A stretch of DNA of 64,000 nucleotides from Hermatobates lingyangjiaoensis (Eukaryota; Arthropoda; Insecta; Hemiptera; Hermatobatidae): the NCBI GenBank assembly GCA_026182355.1, contig JAPFBL010001617.1:8681001-8745000 (forward strand), read 5' to 3'. The notes below the pieces were generated by a model that saw only the letters and a program-made list of their open reading frames with translations, was not told the origin of the DNA and did not search any database. The number at the start of each line of letters is the position of its first letter. The first letter of the stretch is position 1. Below are positions 1 through 12,056 of this stretch, one piece after another. The translations under genes were made by a program, and so were the position numbers.

Positions 1-1617
1 ATTAAACTCAAACTCATCCACCTTAAAAACCGTTAAACTGTTTTTCTTCCACTAAATAACTCATACTGCCGAAACATTTACTAGTTATAAGAGAGTAGGT
101 TAATTTTTTAATCATCTCAATATCGTCGTTTTATAGACCCATTGTTCAGTTTACTAATTAATAAAATTTTATAAATTTAACTCTTATGCAGTATCTTTAT
201 GAAATGAATATTTTTCTTTTACATAATTCAAATGGGCAAAATTAGACATATCGAACTATTGCCCAATGTTCATTCATTCGTGTATCTCCCGTCAGTAGAA
301 TTTCATTCGGAATCCTCCTACAGGCAAATCGTTAATACCAAAGAACTAAAGGGAAAACGTGGGGAATGGTTGTAACCAGCGGGCAATATGTAATTGTTCC
401 CAGTGACAACCCTCAAAAGGCTACTGGGGGATCTCATAAGTCATCGATTGCATTTTGCAACGTGGAAGACTTATGAGAAGAATGCCGGAGGTGCCACTTG
501 AGAGATGGCGTGAGACGAAATCATAAAATTAATTTCGGAGTAATTTAATTTATAGCACGTGCATTTCAGAGTTATCCAAACACAAATAATGATAAACTAA
601 GAATGATAAACTGCAAATTGAAAGATAATGTGATTGAAAGGTTTTTTGAAGGCTTTTTTATCAGCCCCATTAGGCCAAATTGGTAAAATAGCATAGTAAT
701 AATCCCTGATAAGAACACATGTTTCAATAAAATCGACCGGTTGATTTTACTGTAGTAACATTTTGTCTACAAGGCTGTTTTTAACTTGACCCATTACTAT
801 TAACGACTAAGGTTAGAAAGAGATTCTAATCACCTGACCTTGATTTACGAAATCTTTGAAAGATAACATTTTCATCAAACAATGGAGTTGTGATTACAAT
901 CTACAGATTAGAATCTGTTATAAAATTTAGAATAACTTTTACTACAGTATCCAACTGAATACTACATATTACTAATTATCGTGATTTAAGCCTAATTGCT
1001 CAGATATACTAATATTTCCCCATAAATGCTGAGAAACTAATTATCATGAATACATACTGCATTAACTAGTTACTTATTCATAATTTTCTAGTAATAAATT
1101 TATCAATTATAATTTATCAATCTTATAATTATTACACATTGTTTTTGCTAAATTATTATAATTCATCTTAATGGATCAATATTGTAAAATTCTTCGCGCC
1201 CCATTAATTATTAGAATAGGATTTACATATAGGTATTACAGTTTTCTTTTCTAATAATACAATAATATATATGATTAACCTTTACTAAGTTCAATGATAC
1301 ACCTCACATATTTTCAAGATCCTAGCTTTCTCTCTTCTTTATTATGCAAATTTTGGACATTTTTTTTCCCTTTTTGGAGGCATTTTGTTTCAACAACTCA
1401 ATCATATTATAGTATAGAATGATCCAAAAGTCCTGCCGTCAAAGAATGATTGCTTGAAAACAAGCAAGTGAATGAGAAAGTAGTATTTTTAAATCATATG
1501 TTTTTTTACAGATTTGTTATCTACATACTTATAAAGCTCTGATGTTCGCGTTTAAATATTTGCACACACTCTATTAGCTATTTGGTGGACATCGAACCCA
1601 CGCAAACACTTTGTCAT
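1..1617. other. Unique AT-rich DNA, no gene seen
   Basis: No frame here shows a recognisable domain. The only structure I can point to is a short inverted repeat, CTCATAAGTC at 433-442 and GACTTATGAG at 468-477, inside a slightly GC-richer stretch (about 240-530). It could be a degraded repeat, but no relative was found elsewhere in the window. Confidence 0.5.
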
Positions 1618-2800
1618 ATTACCTATATTTTCTTCTTTTATATATCTATTTGAATAAAAATGATAGAGTAGGGCTCCCGATGCATAGGAAGGTACGGGAA
1701 AGTTCTTAATAGAACTAATTCTCTCTAAAGTAAGGAGTTCAGGACTAATTGCATTGGCTGCAGCATCTCAGGAATTGACAACTTCTTCCAGTTGTCAAGA
1801 GAGGAACTGATGCTGATATCTATAATGCTTGAACCAGTCTCATTTATGGCGCAAATTTACTAAATTCATTTTAACTAGCAATTTGAAAATTCAAGAAGAA
1901 TTATGAGGAATACTTTGAATTTCTGATAAATATTGGTGAAGACAGAGTTGAAAGGAATGAAAATAAAGAGAATATTACTGTCCGAAGACATCTTTATTCG
2001 TGCACATAATGTTGATTAATGTATTGAACACATTTACTCTTCATTCGTCAACCCACAAATATTGCTCAGAGATAATTCTATATAAGTTCCATTTAATGGA
2101 GGCACACAGTAAAATTAATCATATGTTTATTGAATCATTTCCAGGAGAAATTAAACAATAACTATCATATAACTCGTGTTTGTGTAGGAACAAAACCCCC
2201 ACATTAGCTTCAAGAATTTTTTACTCATTAGAGTTGTCTGGATTGCTCCAACATAAGTTAGAACTCAAAATGGAAGTTCCTGTCATGTATGTATGAAAAA
2301 CATCCACCATGCTTATGTAATGGAACAAGACTAATAACTGAGGAGTTTTATGATAATGTCATTGTTTATAAAATTATATCATCATGGTGTCAAGGGGAAA
2401 TAATTTTAATTCTAAAATTGAACATTGTTTTATCTGAAGAGGACAACATTCCTTTTTTAAGGATTCAATTTCCAATCCAGTTAGCATTTGCCATGACTAT
2501 TCATAAGTCCCAAGGAGTGACTATACAGAATGTTTTGGTTATTTTATGTAAAACAGTATTTTAACATGGGGACTTACATGTTGATCTCAAAAGAAAGAAA
2601 AGATGAAAGTTTTTTTTGGAAAATTCAAATTGTACAAAAAGTGTACAAATGTACAGTAAATAAAGAGAACTGTATTAAAAATATGTTCATTATCCTCTTT
2701 ATTAGAAATTAATTAATTTAGAGTTTATCTGCATTTATGTGAACATGATTGTATTAAAAAGGAAGGTGTTGGATAACACAACGGGACATGGGTAGTCTAG
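1618..2800 (+). mobile_element. Decayed Helitron, family 1, copy a (3' end intact)
   Basis: This stretch aligns along its length with 45211-46312 and, reversed, with 27318-28378. It encodes the C-terminal part of a Helitron PIF1-like helicase. The right end reads GGTAGTCTAG and is followed by T, the CTAG|T end expected of a Helitron. The related copy near 27321 has the hairpin TGACCCTAAGGGTCA just inside the same end; here that hairpin has decayed. The left boundary is only where homology to the 45 kb copy begins, so the element is probably 5'-truncated. It is a dead copy, broken by stops and frameshifts. Confidence 0.8.
2119..2600 (+). pseudogene. Helitron PIF1-like helicase, C-terminal fragment (broken)
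   Basis: Helitron helicases unwind DNA during rolling-circle transposition. The first readable frame (about 2119-2296) includes ESFPGEIKQ, an in-frame stop, then LLQHKLELKMEVPVM. The latter matches the family's 'PPHxLxLKxGxPVMLLRN' stretch. The reading then shifts to 2289-2564, which has CLCNGTRLITEE, IPFLRIQFPIQLAFAMTIHK and SQG. The run QFP(I/V)xLAFAMTIxKSQG is the hallmark of the C-terminal helicase core. The final 'QLYVALSRV' motif is scrambled. At least one stop and one frameshift disrupt it. The Rep nuclease and the N-terminal helicase motifs are absent. Confidence 0.85.
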
Positions 2801-5800
2801 TCTAATATTAAAATCTTTTCTTTTATTTTATAGTGTTCCCTTATACAGTTGAAAAACAATCTGGCATACTGGCAATGCTAAAAAATAAGCTATTTCGGAA
2901 TAAGTTATATAAATGAAAAGAATTTAATTTACCCTTAAGATTAAAATACCCATTTGAAAACCTTTGTTAAAAATTCTCCTGTTCTCCCCTTTTATCTCTA
3001 TGAAACAAAACACTAATTATTAAATAGTATCATGACAAAATATCAATGCCCAGTATCGTAAATCTTATACTTATATATGAATTTGTTAATCAATATTACG
3101 TACAATACAAACAGTTATAATTGATAAGAGCGTTCTAAAATGTTGTAATTTAATTACAAAAAATATTTTCAAAAACCATGGAAATTATTTAAACTTTTTG
3201 TTACGAAAATAATGTCGACCATGATGGCAAAAATATCTGGAATTTATCCCCCAAACACTTTAATTAAAAATTTAATTGACTTACTCTTCTAAGTAAGTAA
3301 ACACTGAATGGTCATCACATTTTCTTGAGGGTCGGCGAAGTAAATAAAGATGAAGTGGAGTCCAAGTTATCTCAATTAAGATCTCATGAACATTTGATTT
3401 ACAATGATGATGAAAATTAAAAAGAAAGCCGGAGTAAGATTTTTTTGAAGTAGTTCACCCAGATACACTTTCCATCTAATATCCTTTCCCTGCACTGATA
3501 TAATTTTAAATGGAAAGAAAGTGGGTTGGTATGTTCCCTTAGCTTATTGTTACATTGGAACTGGTTCACCAATGCGGTTGAAGCTCTATATCGTTACAGC
3601 GGTATTAACTTCTTGTCCAAATGGCCAGAGACTGACTCCACCATCAGGTACTGGCCCGCTAGTTGAGCCCTCTTGCGCAACACACCGACGCACTATTAGG
3701 CAAACCACTTCCGTCTTCTACTCCCCTGTTCTTTGGTTCCTCTCTTCCTTTTCCTTTTATAAAAGAAATGAATACTGAGTAAGCTTTTCATGTTTTCCTT
3801 TGACTATACTATCTTTATTTACCAGTTCCATATCACATATCAAATCAAACATTTGCCCCAATAATAATTCTTTTGGTAATAGTCCATTGAAAGCTTAATA
3901 ATAATGTATATTAGCAAAAATAAATTACCATATCTCTTTTGGTATATATTGACGTATGTAAGTTAGAATTAGTTAACTTATGTAATAAAGATGACACCTT
4001 CAGCTACTACATAGCAGTGTCCAACTATGTAATAATATTAAAATATAATCAAAAACTTCAAAGTGAGGAATACAAAAATTATATAAACACTCACGATTCT
4101 AAATAATTTCACAACACTATTTTTTAGGAGAAATGAAGAACACAGAAGGGTGAAAAAAAGAAGTTGCTCACATACCGTTAAATGGCGTCGCTCAGCACGA
4201 TTAGAAAGCTCGTGAAGGAGCAGTAAACAGAAATAATAAACTTAAAAGAAAGAGAAAAAGAAAAATAAGATGCTCAACAGAATAAATTACTGAGAAAAAT
4301 AGTGAAGGGGAAAATAAATAAGTGTGAGTCAAGTGAAAATACAGCAAACACCAAAATAGTATTGAAAATAATTATTTCAAGTAGCAACAAAATTAAAACT
4401 ATAAATTATGATGAACATAAATAAACACAAATAAAAGCATGAAAAATAATATATATATATAACAAAGAAGAAAATAAATAGAATAAAAGACAGTACAAAA
4501 AATGAATACAGATAAAATAATAAGAAGGAAAAATGAAGAAAAAGTATGCGATCAGTTGGAGATCTAAATAAGCTCTTCCTGAGAATCCCATAAAACTGTA
4601 TGCGTATGATTATGAGGGGATAGGAAGGATCAAAATTAGAACGGTACAACACTCATTTAAACGGGGAACATGGAACAAATCATGAACGGCAACACCCAAG
4701 TTACTATACTAACTAATGATTGACCTATGATTATGTATTCAGACGCTAAGTATATTAATATATACTTGAATCGTATTACTCTGAGATATAACTGAAATGA
4801 AAGATAATCTATATTAATGCATTTCTTTTCAATAAAATTTTACAGAAGTTAATCAATCTTCCTTCAATAGAAATGGACATGTTAATTTTAACTAAAACGT
4901 AATTAAACAAAAAGGAAATAACATAAACATATTTATGGAATTTCCTTATACAACTAATTCAAAATGAGGAGATTTAATCAAAATATCTGAAGGTTATTTG
5001 TTAAGTAATTATTTAATTAGTTTATCATAATTAGTTAAAGATCAGGGTCGACATGGCTAATAAATAAACGAATTAATTCAAGTAACGACCTGAGGTTATA
5101 AGGTCGAATTTGATTAAAATGTATGTTAAAGTAGACGGGTTAAATAACTAAGGTCAAAATTCAAGGATAATGCTGATTTTTGACTAATTTTGTTATCGTT
5201 CAAAATATTGGAGAATTACCATAATATGACTTCTGGTAATATGTAGGCACTGATGAGACATGCAATGTTGTTTTGAATGATGTAAAACAGTTCGCAGTGT
5301 TAGAAACACGGATCTTTAGAAGCCTGTGGGGAGAAATTTAAGGGACCGAGAGAGGTTGAACCATATAAATACGTCAGTAGAGAAAATCCATAATTCAATA
5401 TTCACAACAGACTTATGATTCAAAATATAATCTAGACATCTCCAAAGTAAATTATCCTTGATGAGGTGTTACATCATTCTCAAGGTGGTATCATTTAACA
5501 AATTTCTTGTAAATGTTTTACAATGTTCTAACTTCTTTCTAGTTGTCAACTCTCCAACACAGTTAGAAATCGCTTGTCAAAATCAACATTGTCTATTAAC
5601 TATGATTTTATGATTTATGATTATCATCTATTAACTATGTAAGCGTTATGTCCACTCTCATGACTCCTTTTAATAACATTTACTACTTCACACCTGGTAT
5701 CTCCCTTCCTCTACATTCTCATTCAAATCTCGAAGAAAAAGACAAGGCAATGAAATATTTACTGTTAATTTTTCAAAAAATTTACTTCTGTAAAAACAAT

Positions 5801-5966
5801 AACTGTATTTAATGTTCAACAAAAAAGCATCTCACGATTTCAGAATAATATAGTATGTCCAACAGAAATTCTAAAAGAATTATCCTGTGTGAACAGAAAT
5901 GTGAGGAAATCTTATGTTTATCTCAGGTTGCTATGTTGAAAAAGTAAGTTGAATATATTTTTAAAA
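2801..5966. other. AT-rich DNA without a supported gene
   Basis: I see no domain in any frame. A somewhat GC-richer patch at 3520-3760 holds an 85-codon frame on the plus strand without recognisable motifs. At 4182-4226 a tiny frame (MASLSTIRKLVKEQ) begins with ATGG and meets a possible splice donor GTAAAC. It could be a first coding exon but nothing else supports it. The minus-strand frames at 4377-4652 are low-complexity shadows of A-rich DNA. Confidence 0.4.
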
Positions 5967-7190
5967 TCTGGAGAGGCCTACACTCAACTTTACTATAAGT
6001 GAACATTATATCATACTTCTTGGGCATATAAAATATAATTTTCTATTTAGGTATCACATACATGTCTAAATGGGAGATGTTTATTAGTCTTTCTTTCCTG
6101 GAGGTAGAAATGATAGTGATTGATCCACTTATCAATATATATGCTTATTTTTGTATATCACACCACTAATGCATATAATATCATTAGTATAACTACAGCA
6201 GTAATAACATTTTTGAAAAGTGAAACTGTAGAATCCGTAGAATTCGTAGAATCCCAAATAATCTCTATAAGGATAATACGGCTTTTGTTTGAATAGCCAT
6301 TGTATCTCTTCCATAGTGCACCTGACCTCCTTCTACATTGAATATTTAAGTCAAATTCTCCCATTTAAAACTTGAATATATTCCTATTTTGTATGAAAAA
6401 TGTTAGAAACATATAAGAAAAAATGTCCTTTTAAGATAATTTTTAATGTAAGATGTAGGATAATTATATTTATTGTTCTTCAAACAATGTTTTCACTTTT
6501 GAATTATGTTTTACACTCTTGGTCTTTTATAGGATTCTTATGTAGGAAATTTTATAGCTTCCTAGTATTAAATAAAAATCACTTTTCTTACCCTTTGTCA
6601 AAAATCATATATAAGTACCAATTTACTCTGAGCGAGTGTTAATCTTTTTCTGCTTGCTGTACTCTCTCATAAGGTTGCTGTGAATGTATATTAAGAAAAA
6701 ATTTACTTGTAATTAGTCATTTTACATATTACACAAATCAAAAACACAGCCGGCTATTTAGTATAATTTAAAACATTTATAGCTGGAAGCTTGAAATTTT
6801 TTAAAATTAATAAATATGAACTCTTAGACTAGAATAGTGAAAAATTTTGATATTTGTCATAAAACATACCTCCTCTATCTCCAGGAAAGAGTCGATTCCT
6901 CATACTTCAATATTAAGCACAGATACTATGATTCATAAACACAAAACAATTTACATCTGATATTAAGTTTTGTTCAAGGGTGCAATAAATAGATTGTTTA
7001 AATCATTTTGTGAGACAAATCCATCATACCATGGAAAGCAACAGAAATTTGTTTATTGGCTTTGATATTTACATGTAAAAATATTATTCCTCATATATCA
7101 TATAAGTCAATAAATTAAATAAATATTTCCATTATACTTGTAAACACTAATTTTATTTCATTTATTCACTCAAAATATTTCTAAGTCAAC
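5967..7190 (+). repeat. R1 interspersed repeat, left half
   Basis: It begins TCTGGAGAGGCCTACACTCA followed by ACTTTACTATAAGT, the R1 left end. It then runs collinearly with the copies at 25661, 39358 and 52887 and with reverse copies such as 13118-15083. It stops abruptly at 7190, inside the segment 'ttctaagtcaa'. The minus and plus frames here (for example 6158-6364 and 6400-6642) are shared among copies only because the DNA is shared, and have no domain. Confidence 0.85.
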
Positions 7191-8009
7191 AGCTTCAAGA
7201 TTCAAAACACACTGCTTCAATAATTTTAATTCTGTGATGCCCTTTTTCCTTTTTTATATTCTCATACCTGCTACAATTTCTGTGCAGTTAATTTTGTTTT
7301 ATGCATTTGCTTCTTGGGAGCTTCAGACGTTAGATGCATTGTGAGCCTCCTTGACAGTGTAGTAGTAGTAGTTACTCCAATGTCCGATGTTTGTGGTTTT
7401 CACAGTCACCGTAGTGTATTCATACCCTAGATTAGTTTCCATGAGTGGAGTGCACTTGTTTGGTTATCGTTTTTCATAAATAGGCTGCTGATTATGGGGC
7501 TTTTATAGTAAGTAATAAAAGAAACTTTTTCATCTTTATTTTAACGCTTTGCACTGTTCGTGATGATATTCTTCAGTACCCTTTCATCCATTTTGTATTG
7601 ATCAGAGTATTGATTTTTATAGTAAATTTTGTGAATAGTTAAGGGTGTTTCTTTATTCATTTGTTTGAGATCTTTTTCGTATAGATCTGCCTTCATATAT
7701 TTATTTATAGGCCTTCAAATATACCTTTAGAATACCTTTAGATATTTACTCACCTGAAAATAAGGATAATTTTATTAGTCTATCTAAACATGATCTGACA
7801 GGGAAACAAAAAGAATTATTATCACCTGGTTTGAAATGTCACTATAAACCGAAATTGGTTAACCAAAACGTAAAATTGGTTAACTGGAAATGTTATATAA
7901 TTCAATTCTAAAACTCTTTAGAGCAAAACATAAAACTATAAAACCTGCACGAAATATCAACTGAAAGCCAAAGCTACAAAACACAGAGGGCCTATGTTGT
8001 GGTGTTTTA
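7191..8009. other. Unassigned DNA before the PLE relic
   Basis: No recognised gene. A minus-strand 39-codon open frame at 7323-7442 (starting METNLGYEYTTVTVK, with a run of four Tyr codons) has an amino-acid composition more protein-like than its surroundings. It carries no motif I know. It could be an exon fragment or chance. The last part (7740-8009) leads into the Penelope-like relic. Confidence 0.3.
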
Positions 8010-9146
8010 ATGACTGAAGAGCTAAAGGCTGCTGAAGAACTCCGAGTACATTTAGACATTATTACAAGACGTGTGGACAAGTCAAACTTATCAGTAATTA
8101 TTGATAGATCTGAATACAACAGGAAGTTAAATGAAATAGTCTATGAAAACACTAAATTGAAGAAGATCTCTCACAACCTCACAAACAAGTTAAAAAATCA
8201 TTTCAGCTGTGAGCAAAGGAAAGTTTGGAAAAGATATTATAACCTATTAATCACTAATTAATCCAGCATATCTCTATGGCACAGGAAAAATCACAAGGCA
8301 GAAAAAATGTTGCGGCCCATTATCTGACAGGTGTCCAGCCTCACCTACCAATTAGCAAAGACATTAAATAGAATTATATCACCATATATGCCAACCCTAT
8401 TCACGCTTAAATCAACAGAAGAATTTCTTGACATCTTAAGAGAAATTCAACCTGAAGGGACAGTAGCTTCATTTAGACGTTGAGTCCTTATTTATAAATG
8501 TGCTTATAATGGAGACTATAGATATCATATGCCATTATGTCTATTCTAACAGTAATACACCACCACCCAAATATCTGAAAAAAGAGCACTTACATAAATT
8601 ACTTCAAACCTGCACTAAGGAAAACCCATTTACAAACATAGACATAAATAAGGATATTATGTAATATATAATACATTACATTAATTAATTCGATAAAATT
8701 CGATATAATACATTAATTAATTAATACATTACATTAATTCGAAGCTTTAATGGAATAGTGGATCCATTCACTGGATCCATGTATTTACAGACTGATGAGT
8801 TGCCATGGAGTCCCCTCTAAGAGTGACATTCACCATTTACAACATGAGTCATATTGAAAACAATATAATGTTTAACAGACCAGATATTAAATCAATAGTC
8901 ATAATATCAAGGAGTATGAATGGCATTGAAACCCTTAAAGACGAGTCCTGTTTAAAATTCACAATAGAAAAAGCAATAAATAAAATAATATATTTCTTTG
9001 AAATAAGCATCAAAATGCAGAATCAAAAAACCGTAACTTCAGTTTACATAAAAACCACCAAAACTGCCTCCTGCCTTAATCTATTGAGTGAGTTCCCACA
9101 ACACTACAAGGACGCAACTACAAAATCCCTAATTCATAGGATATGA
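8010..9146 (+). pseudogene. Penelope-like element reverse transcriptase relic (PLE-1)
   Basis: PLE proteins are reverse transcriptases with a C-terminal GIY-YIG nuclease that mobilise the element through RNA. The 8010-8261 frame shows VDKSNLSVIIDRSEY, fitting the 'xDKGxxxVIxDxxxY' N-terminal part of the PLE RT. Further on, in shifting frames, come PAYLYGTGK (from PAxxYGLPKIHK), TLKSTEEFLDILREI and LDVESLFINV (from SxDVxSLFTNVP). The 8805-9146 frame has SPLRVTFTIYNM (from GSPLGxxFxxxYM) and VYIKTTKTASCLN (from VYxKPTxTxxxLN). The catalytic YxDD position reads as a degenerate RSMNGI, so the enzyme is dead. At least three frame changes and several stops interrupt it. An AT-rich repeat block (8640-8750) is inserted before the last part. 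The GIY-YIG part is not seen. Confidence 0.75.
8640..8745. repeat. AT-rich degenerate tandem repeat inside PLE-1
   Basis: The words ATACATTACATTAATTAATT and ATTCGATA recur in this block and separate two parts of the PLE reverse transcriptase relic. It looks like local slippage-type duplication. Confidence 0.6.
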
Positions 9147-9554
9147 AACAGTGTCGGACTGGAAGATTTTTCATAGTGACATAAAAAGAACGAAATAAGC
9201 ATTTGTAAACAATGGCCACCCTAATAAATAATTCAGCCACCCTAATAAGGCATATATACACAAAAAAGAACACAGACAAATAGATAAATTAAAATAAATA
9301 AATACGAAGCTTTAATAAAATTAAAATATATAATTAAAAATAAATAAAATAGAAGTAAAACTTAACATAATAATAAATAAATAATATAATAAAAAATAAA
9401 ATACATAACTGCAAAACCAATAAACGTTATCTCTTTATATTAAGGCCTGGAGCACCACACGCACTGCGCAGCCAAATATAGGCTTATTTGGAGGCTCGTA
9501 GAGTAACTAGCTGTTGAGTGCGCTTAACTCATCTAGCCTTACTATATATGTATG
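9147..9554. other. A-rich spacer with no gene
   Basis: This is A/T-rich filler with repeated AAATAAATA words. A short GC-richer patch lies at 9445-9540. Nothing recognisable. Confidence 0.4.
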
Positions 9555-9772
9555 TATAAAAAGATTTCACATAAACACGTGAAATAGCAATCAATGATCA
9601 AACCACAATATGAAATGCGAAAACAAGACTAAGATTTTTCAACCGTAACAAGCGGTCTTCGTCAGAGTTAGTTGGGTTTTTGACTCTGATGAATACTGCT
9701 TGTTAAGGTTGAAAGATCTTAGTCTTGTTTTCCCATTTCATATTGTGGTCGTGGTTTGATCACATATGTATT

Positions 9773-9774
<2 letters not shown>
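9555..9774. repeat. Foldback element FB1, copy a (TA-flanked hairpin)
   Basis: Two inverted arms, about 9596-9668 and 9683-9761, are separated by a 14-base loop and run directly into a (TA)n tract. The arms contain AAGACTAAGAT and the complement ATCTTAGTCTT. The right arm contains CTCTGATGAA, then GGTTGAAAG, resembling a hammerhead ribozyme core. Copies are at 46885-47078, 56096-56514 and 58249-58361. This copy has several arm mismatches and a small insertion, so it is older than the 46.9 kb copy. Confidence 0.85.

Positions 9775-9803
<29 letters not shown>
9775..9803. repeat. (TA)n microsatellite
   Basis: An uninterrupted alternating TA tract abuts foldback copy a. The same association recurs at most foldbacks in the window. 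Confidence 0.95.
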
Positions 9804-9806
<3 letters not shown>

Positions 9807-11219
9807 GGAACTTTATATTGATATCTTATAGTAGACCTTATTTAATTAAATGAACTTACAGAAGTGTTTTCCTGGAGTAGGGTATTTTATTCAAGGCCTC
9901 TACTGATTGTTAAGTCCACCCAAGCTTACAAGTTTTCCAGCTACCTTATTCGCCAGAGGCGTTGCCTGGCCTTGCCACCACTAGTGTAGGGGCTAATTAT
10001 CGTTGGTCGGACATACAATATAATTGAATGCAAGGCATTGAATAGTACGCGTACCGATTGACATTTATCTGCTAAAGATTGATCATTTAAGCTGAACAAG
10101 CAGTCATGCCGGAAATTGAACATTTCAGGTGATCTAATGTTAAAGACCAATTTTTTTTAACATTCTTGGGAATAATTAACATTTCAAGATGTATCTATTC
10201 ATTTCATCAATTCACTGTAACTCTGAGTGAAAATAGCATTATTTTATTTCACATCATAGGCCTGTATCTTATTCATTCTTTTAATAAGCCATACATAAAA
10301 CCACTGAGATTAAAAATAAAAGTCATACAAAACCAGTTGCCTTTATCTTGAAACCATCCATGGTAGTGTCTTATAGTTGATGCTCCCGAAGTATAATTCC
10401 TCACCTTGACAGTGGAAGCCATGCTTTGAGAAGTTTGCGGCATTAAACATCACGACCTAGCGATACGGCTTTATTGTGCATAGTGATGTCTATCACAGTT
10501 TCATTTACGAGTGCCATGTGGGGAACGAACGTAGACAAAGTGAGTTGTTATGGAGTGTCAGATAAAAGTTAAGCTAAGTAACAATATTACACTTACACTA
10601 ATATTTTACTGTAAATATTACTAATAATTGTGCTTTAACAATATTTAAAATGATTGTTCATATCATATGACTTTTTTTGGATGATTATAACACCTAACTC
10701 TCATGAGAATATGAAAAATCACACCAGTTTCAAGGGTCTTATGTAAATCATACTAAATAATTATTAACTTAAATAATTCAATTTCTAAGAGATATTCTGG
10801 ATTCGAATGCTTTATCAAAGAAAGAAAATTTTTTTTCCTTTCTTTCATAGTGAGGAAATTTTTGTTTGAGTTATCCCTGCTAAACGCATAGTGCTGCTAT
10901 CTAAAGTATCTACAAGAACAACATAAAACAAAAGGAGGCTAAAATCGTATCCACATAATATCATATTTATGTCTAAATTAGAAAATTATGCGTGTTGAAT
11001 AATCAGATTAATATTACAATGGAAAAAAATGGAATGTTAAGAGTGACGTTGTAAGAGAACCTTGAAAGTAAACAAAGCGTAGCGTAACAATCAGTGTGTA
11101 GGGTAGAAGTAGATATATTAAAAGGCATGTACATGCCCACCTTGAAAGCCAGATATACCTCACTATTTCATTGATTAATGTTGTATCTAATCTGAAATAC
11201 CCCGGTCATATATACATAC
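9804..11219. other. Unique region with a candidate minus-strand promoter/first exon
   Basis: It is GC-richer than the surrounding DNA around 9940-10150 and 10360-10560. On the minus strand, an ATG at 10422 in good context (A at -3, G at +4; a second in-frame ATG at 10443) reads MASTVK. It runs into AAG|GTGAGG, a good splice donor at 10405/10404. Downstream on the same strand a 65-codon open frame (9941-10135, after a TTTAACATTAG acceptor-like site) could be a following exon, but the phase does not fit simply. The product is not recognised. The remainder is featureless. Confidence 0.3.
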
Positions 11220-11541
11220 AAATATATATATATATATATATTTCACTTAATAAACCGAAATACTATCTAAACTGGACACAATACGAGTTCAAAATTCAAG
11301 AAGAGTAAGAAAACACACTTACAGACTCAAATTTTCGGGTAATCAGTCTTCAGGAGAAAAGAGAAAGGGAGACCAACGTCTGGACCAACGTCCAAAGGGA
11401 GTGTTGCGGTCTACAACGTGCTTGGTTTCCCTTTTTCTTTTCTCCTGAAGACCGATTACCCGAAAATTTGAGTCTGTAATTGTGTTTCCTTACTCTGTCT
11501 GTTACTTTTCCTGAATTTTGAACTCGTATATATATATATAG
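11220..11541. repeat. Foldback/PLE-terminal element FB2, copy a, between TA tracts
   Basis: Inverted arms at 11284-11370 and 11428-11526 flank a roughly 57-base loop. TA tracts (11222-11241 and from about 11527) lie on both sides. Each arm contains TCTCCTGAAGAC...CCGAAAATTTGAGTCTG, a CTGAAGA-stem-GAAA arrangement. Relatives are at 46320-46600, 53800-54050, 56570-56660 and 57811-58183. The right arm carries about 12 extra bases (TCTGTCTGTTAC). I infer these are terminal repeats of Penelope-like elements because the same module follows the PLE nuclease relic near 55229. Confidence 0.7.
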
Positions 11542-12056
11542 GTATATATAAACGGTCTCCATAGGGCATTCGATCAACATTATAACGACAGCAACACAAA
11601 GACAGACACAGACAGACATAACTCACTTTAATATTTCAACAATCACCGTCATTAGGAGGTGAAGTGTACTGCAAGAAGGCAGAGTGGTGACTCTTCATAT
11701 TCATACATACACTTCGAAAACAGGAAGAACACGAATGATAGCTATGCATTCGGACTCCCTTTCTATATTTCATAAACGATCATCAGGAATTGCAACGATT
11801 TTTGAGGCGAATTCAAATTTTAGTTGCTTACATTACGGTTGTAATGAAATTTTTAAAATCTGTGAGAAATACATAACAATCAACAGTTCAACACACACCA
11901 AAGGATATATAAAATAATAAAAATTATTATATCAGACATAAAATGGGAAAACTACATAGTACGACATTTTGAAATACAACATGAAGGTTTAAAAATAACT
12001 ATGTCTGGGAATAATAATTTTGTACAAATTTTATATTCTGAACTTCAAAAGTTACT
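11542..12056. other. No gene seen
   Basis: Unassigned sequence. The 77-codon plus frame at 11684-11917 has no motif and I regard it as chance. Confidence 0.4.

Noticed and set aside
3521..3778. 85-codon plus-strand frame in a GC-richer patch
   Set aside because: No motif, no splice or start context worth noting, and composition explained by the local base content.
4182..4226. Mini-frame MASLSTIRKLVKEQ with a possible donor
   Set aside because: Too short, weak -3 context, and no supporting exon. Mentioned in the gap entry only.
4377..4652. 91-codon minus-strand frame rich in Phe/Tyr/Ile
   Set aside because: It is the reverse of A-rich, TA-rich DNA; an overlapping second frame has the same composition. 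No membrane-protein family is recognisable.
5270..5360. Plus-strand reading ETRIFRSLWGEI resembling the C-terminus of some LINE proteins
   Set aside because: Only about a dozen residues, with stops immediately after. Not enough to call a retroelement.
6132..6642. Open frames of 60-80 codons inside R1 that recur in several copies
   Set aside because: The frames are shared only because the DNA is shared. They are short, start at different places, lack motifs and are hydrophobic or low-complexity.
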